NCBI GenBank assembly: GCA_013816325.1
Contig: JACDEP010000011.1
Span: forward strand, 3,909 to 10,573
Direction of reading: 5' to 3'
Length of the DNA stretch: 6,665 nucleotides
DNA from: Methylotenera sp.
GTDB taxonomy: Bacteria > Pseudomonadota > Gammaproteobacteria > Burkholderiales > Methylophilaceae
A program made the translations under genes and the position numbers. Below are positions 6,117 to 6,665 of this stretch, in pieces. The notes beneath the pieces are model-generated. The model saw only the letters and a program-made list of their open reading frames with translations, was not told the origin of the DNA and made no database searches. Position 1 is the stretch's first letter, and the number at the start of each line of letters is the position of its first letter.

Positions 6117-6136
6117 CTAATATGACCTCATATTAG
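6117..6136. repeat. 20-bp palindrome across the rdgB stop codon
   Basis: CTAATATGA (6117-6125) and TCATATTAG (6128-6136) are exact 9-base arms with only CC between them. The rdgB TAA (6135-6133 on the minus strand) is inside one arm. As RNA it would form a tight hairpin with AGGU in the loop; as DNA it has the shape of an operator for a dimeric protein. No T run follows, so it is not a standard terminator. Confidence 0.6.
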
Positions 6137-6665
6137 ATGATGTTTAACTTCTCAATTAAGAGTAGCATTTTACGCAAAGCATGGCCGCGGTGGCTAATAT
6201 GATTTTTAATTTCAGGTTCGAGTTCCGCGCCAGTTTTCCCAGTTTTATCATCTAGGAACAATGGATCGTAGCCAAAACCGTGGCTACCGCGCGGGTTTTC
6301 CAAAATCTCGCCAGTCCAGATGCCTTCCGCAATTAAGGGTTGCGGATCATCGTGACGACGCACTAACACTAGCGAACAATAATAATATGCACGGCGATTT
6401 TCTTTGCTTTTCAGCATTTCTAACAGGTGGGCATTATTTTTAACATCGCTTCTAGGCTCGCCGCCAAAATAGGCTGAGTGAACACCAGGCGCACCTTCCA
6501 GTGCCTCGACACATAATCCTGAATCATCTGCTAAAGCCGGTAATTGACTTAAAGAACTGGCATGCCGGGCTTTTGCCAGGGCATTTTCTATAAATGTACA
6601 ATGGGGTTCTGCTGCTTCAGAAATGTTCAAAGTCGTTTGCGAAATGACTTCGATCTTGAGCGGCG
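6133..6665 (-). CDS. rdgB: RdgB/HAM1-type dITP/XTP pyrophosphatase, 5' end cut by window edge
   Basis: RdgB hydrolyses dITP, XTP and ITP to monophosphates plus pyrophosphate, keeping deaminated purines out of DNA and RNA. About 176 residues are visible of a usual length near 197. The frame stays open to the right edge: the codons before the in-frame TTG at 6630 read PLKIEVISQTT and match the normal protein, so that TTG is not the start. The N-terminal nucleotide-binding S-x-N-x-x-K motif lies outside the window. Visible marks are EPHCTFIENALAKARHA, the catalytic-site LADDSGL, NNAHLLEML, SHGFGYDPLF and the C-terminal ISHRGHAL. The segment that commonly reads SARYAGE reads SAYFGGE here. It heads a minus-strand run with the 74-residue gene 30 bases downstream, and hemW further on. 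Confidence 0.95.
   Translation of the reverse strand, partial: PLKIEVISQTTLNISEAAEPHCTFIENALAKARHASSLSQLPALADDSGLCVEALEGAPGVHSAYFGGEPRSDVKNNAHLLEMLKSKENRRAYYYCSLVLVRRHDDPQPLIAEGIWTGEILENPRGSHGFGYDPLFLDDKTGKTGAELEPEIKNHISHRGHALRKMLLLIEKLNII

Noticed and set aside
6117..6131. Four-codon mini-ORF (M-R-S-Y) one base after the rdgB stop, a possible leader peptide
   Set aside because: It arises from the palindrome, has no regulatory codon bias and is too short to support.
6261..6443. 60-residue open frame on the plus strand inside rdgB
   Set aside because: It is antisense to conserved RdgB motifs with no coding signal of its own.
6628..6630. TTG as the start of rdgB, making a 165-residue protein
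   Set aside because: The upstream in-frame codons (PLKIEVISQTT) match the normal RdgB N-terminal half; the gene is cut by the edge, not truncated in nature.

Overview
The window looks like ordinary chromosome from a moderately AT-rich betaproteobacterium. The protein sequences and the argH / algZ-algR arrangement suggest Nitrosomonadales, perhaps Methylophilaceae. This placement is inferred from sequence style and synteny; no marker gene is present. I see no rRNA, tRNA, CRISPR array, transposase, phage gene or toxin-antitoxin pair, and no clear undescribed system.

Layout, left to right. (1) Positions 1-566, plus strand: the C-terminal part of a membrane protein of the MscS-related TM-helix (CmpX-like) type, cut by the left edge. 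(2) Positions 579-2320, minus strand: a two-gene regulatory operon, an AlgZ/FimS-type membrane histidine kinase followed 5 bases later by an AlgR-type LytTR response regulator. (3) Positions 2321-2508: a divergent promoter region, very AT-rich in its middle, with two inverted repeats. (4) Positions 2509-3936, plus strand: argH, last step of arginine synthesis. (5) Positions 3937-3978: a short convergent junction with two hairpins. (6) Positions 3979-6665, minus strand: a run read as rdgB (cut by the right edge), a conserved 74-residue protein of unknown function, a small outer-membrane lipoprotein of unknown function, and hemW, the heme chaperone related to radical SAM coproporphyrinogen dehydrogenases.

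The divergent argH / algZ-algR pairing is the arrangement known from Pseudomonas, where hemC follows algR. Here a convergent membrane-protein gene takes the place of hemC. RdgB clears non-canonical purine nucleotides, HemW handles heme, ArgH makes arginine and AlgZ/AlgR is a signalling pair. They are neighbours rather than an evident pathway.

The parts most worth a second look are the two unknown genes between rdgB and hemW and the non-coding structures around them: a perfect 14-base inverted repeat upstream of hemW, and a near-perfect palindrome across the rdgB stop codon. Both edge genes continue beyond the window, so the first in-frame start codons inside the window (GTG at 9, TTG at 6630) should not be taken as true starts.
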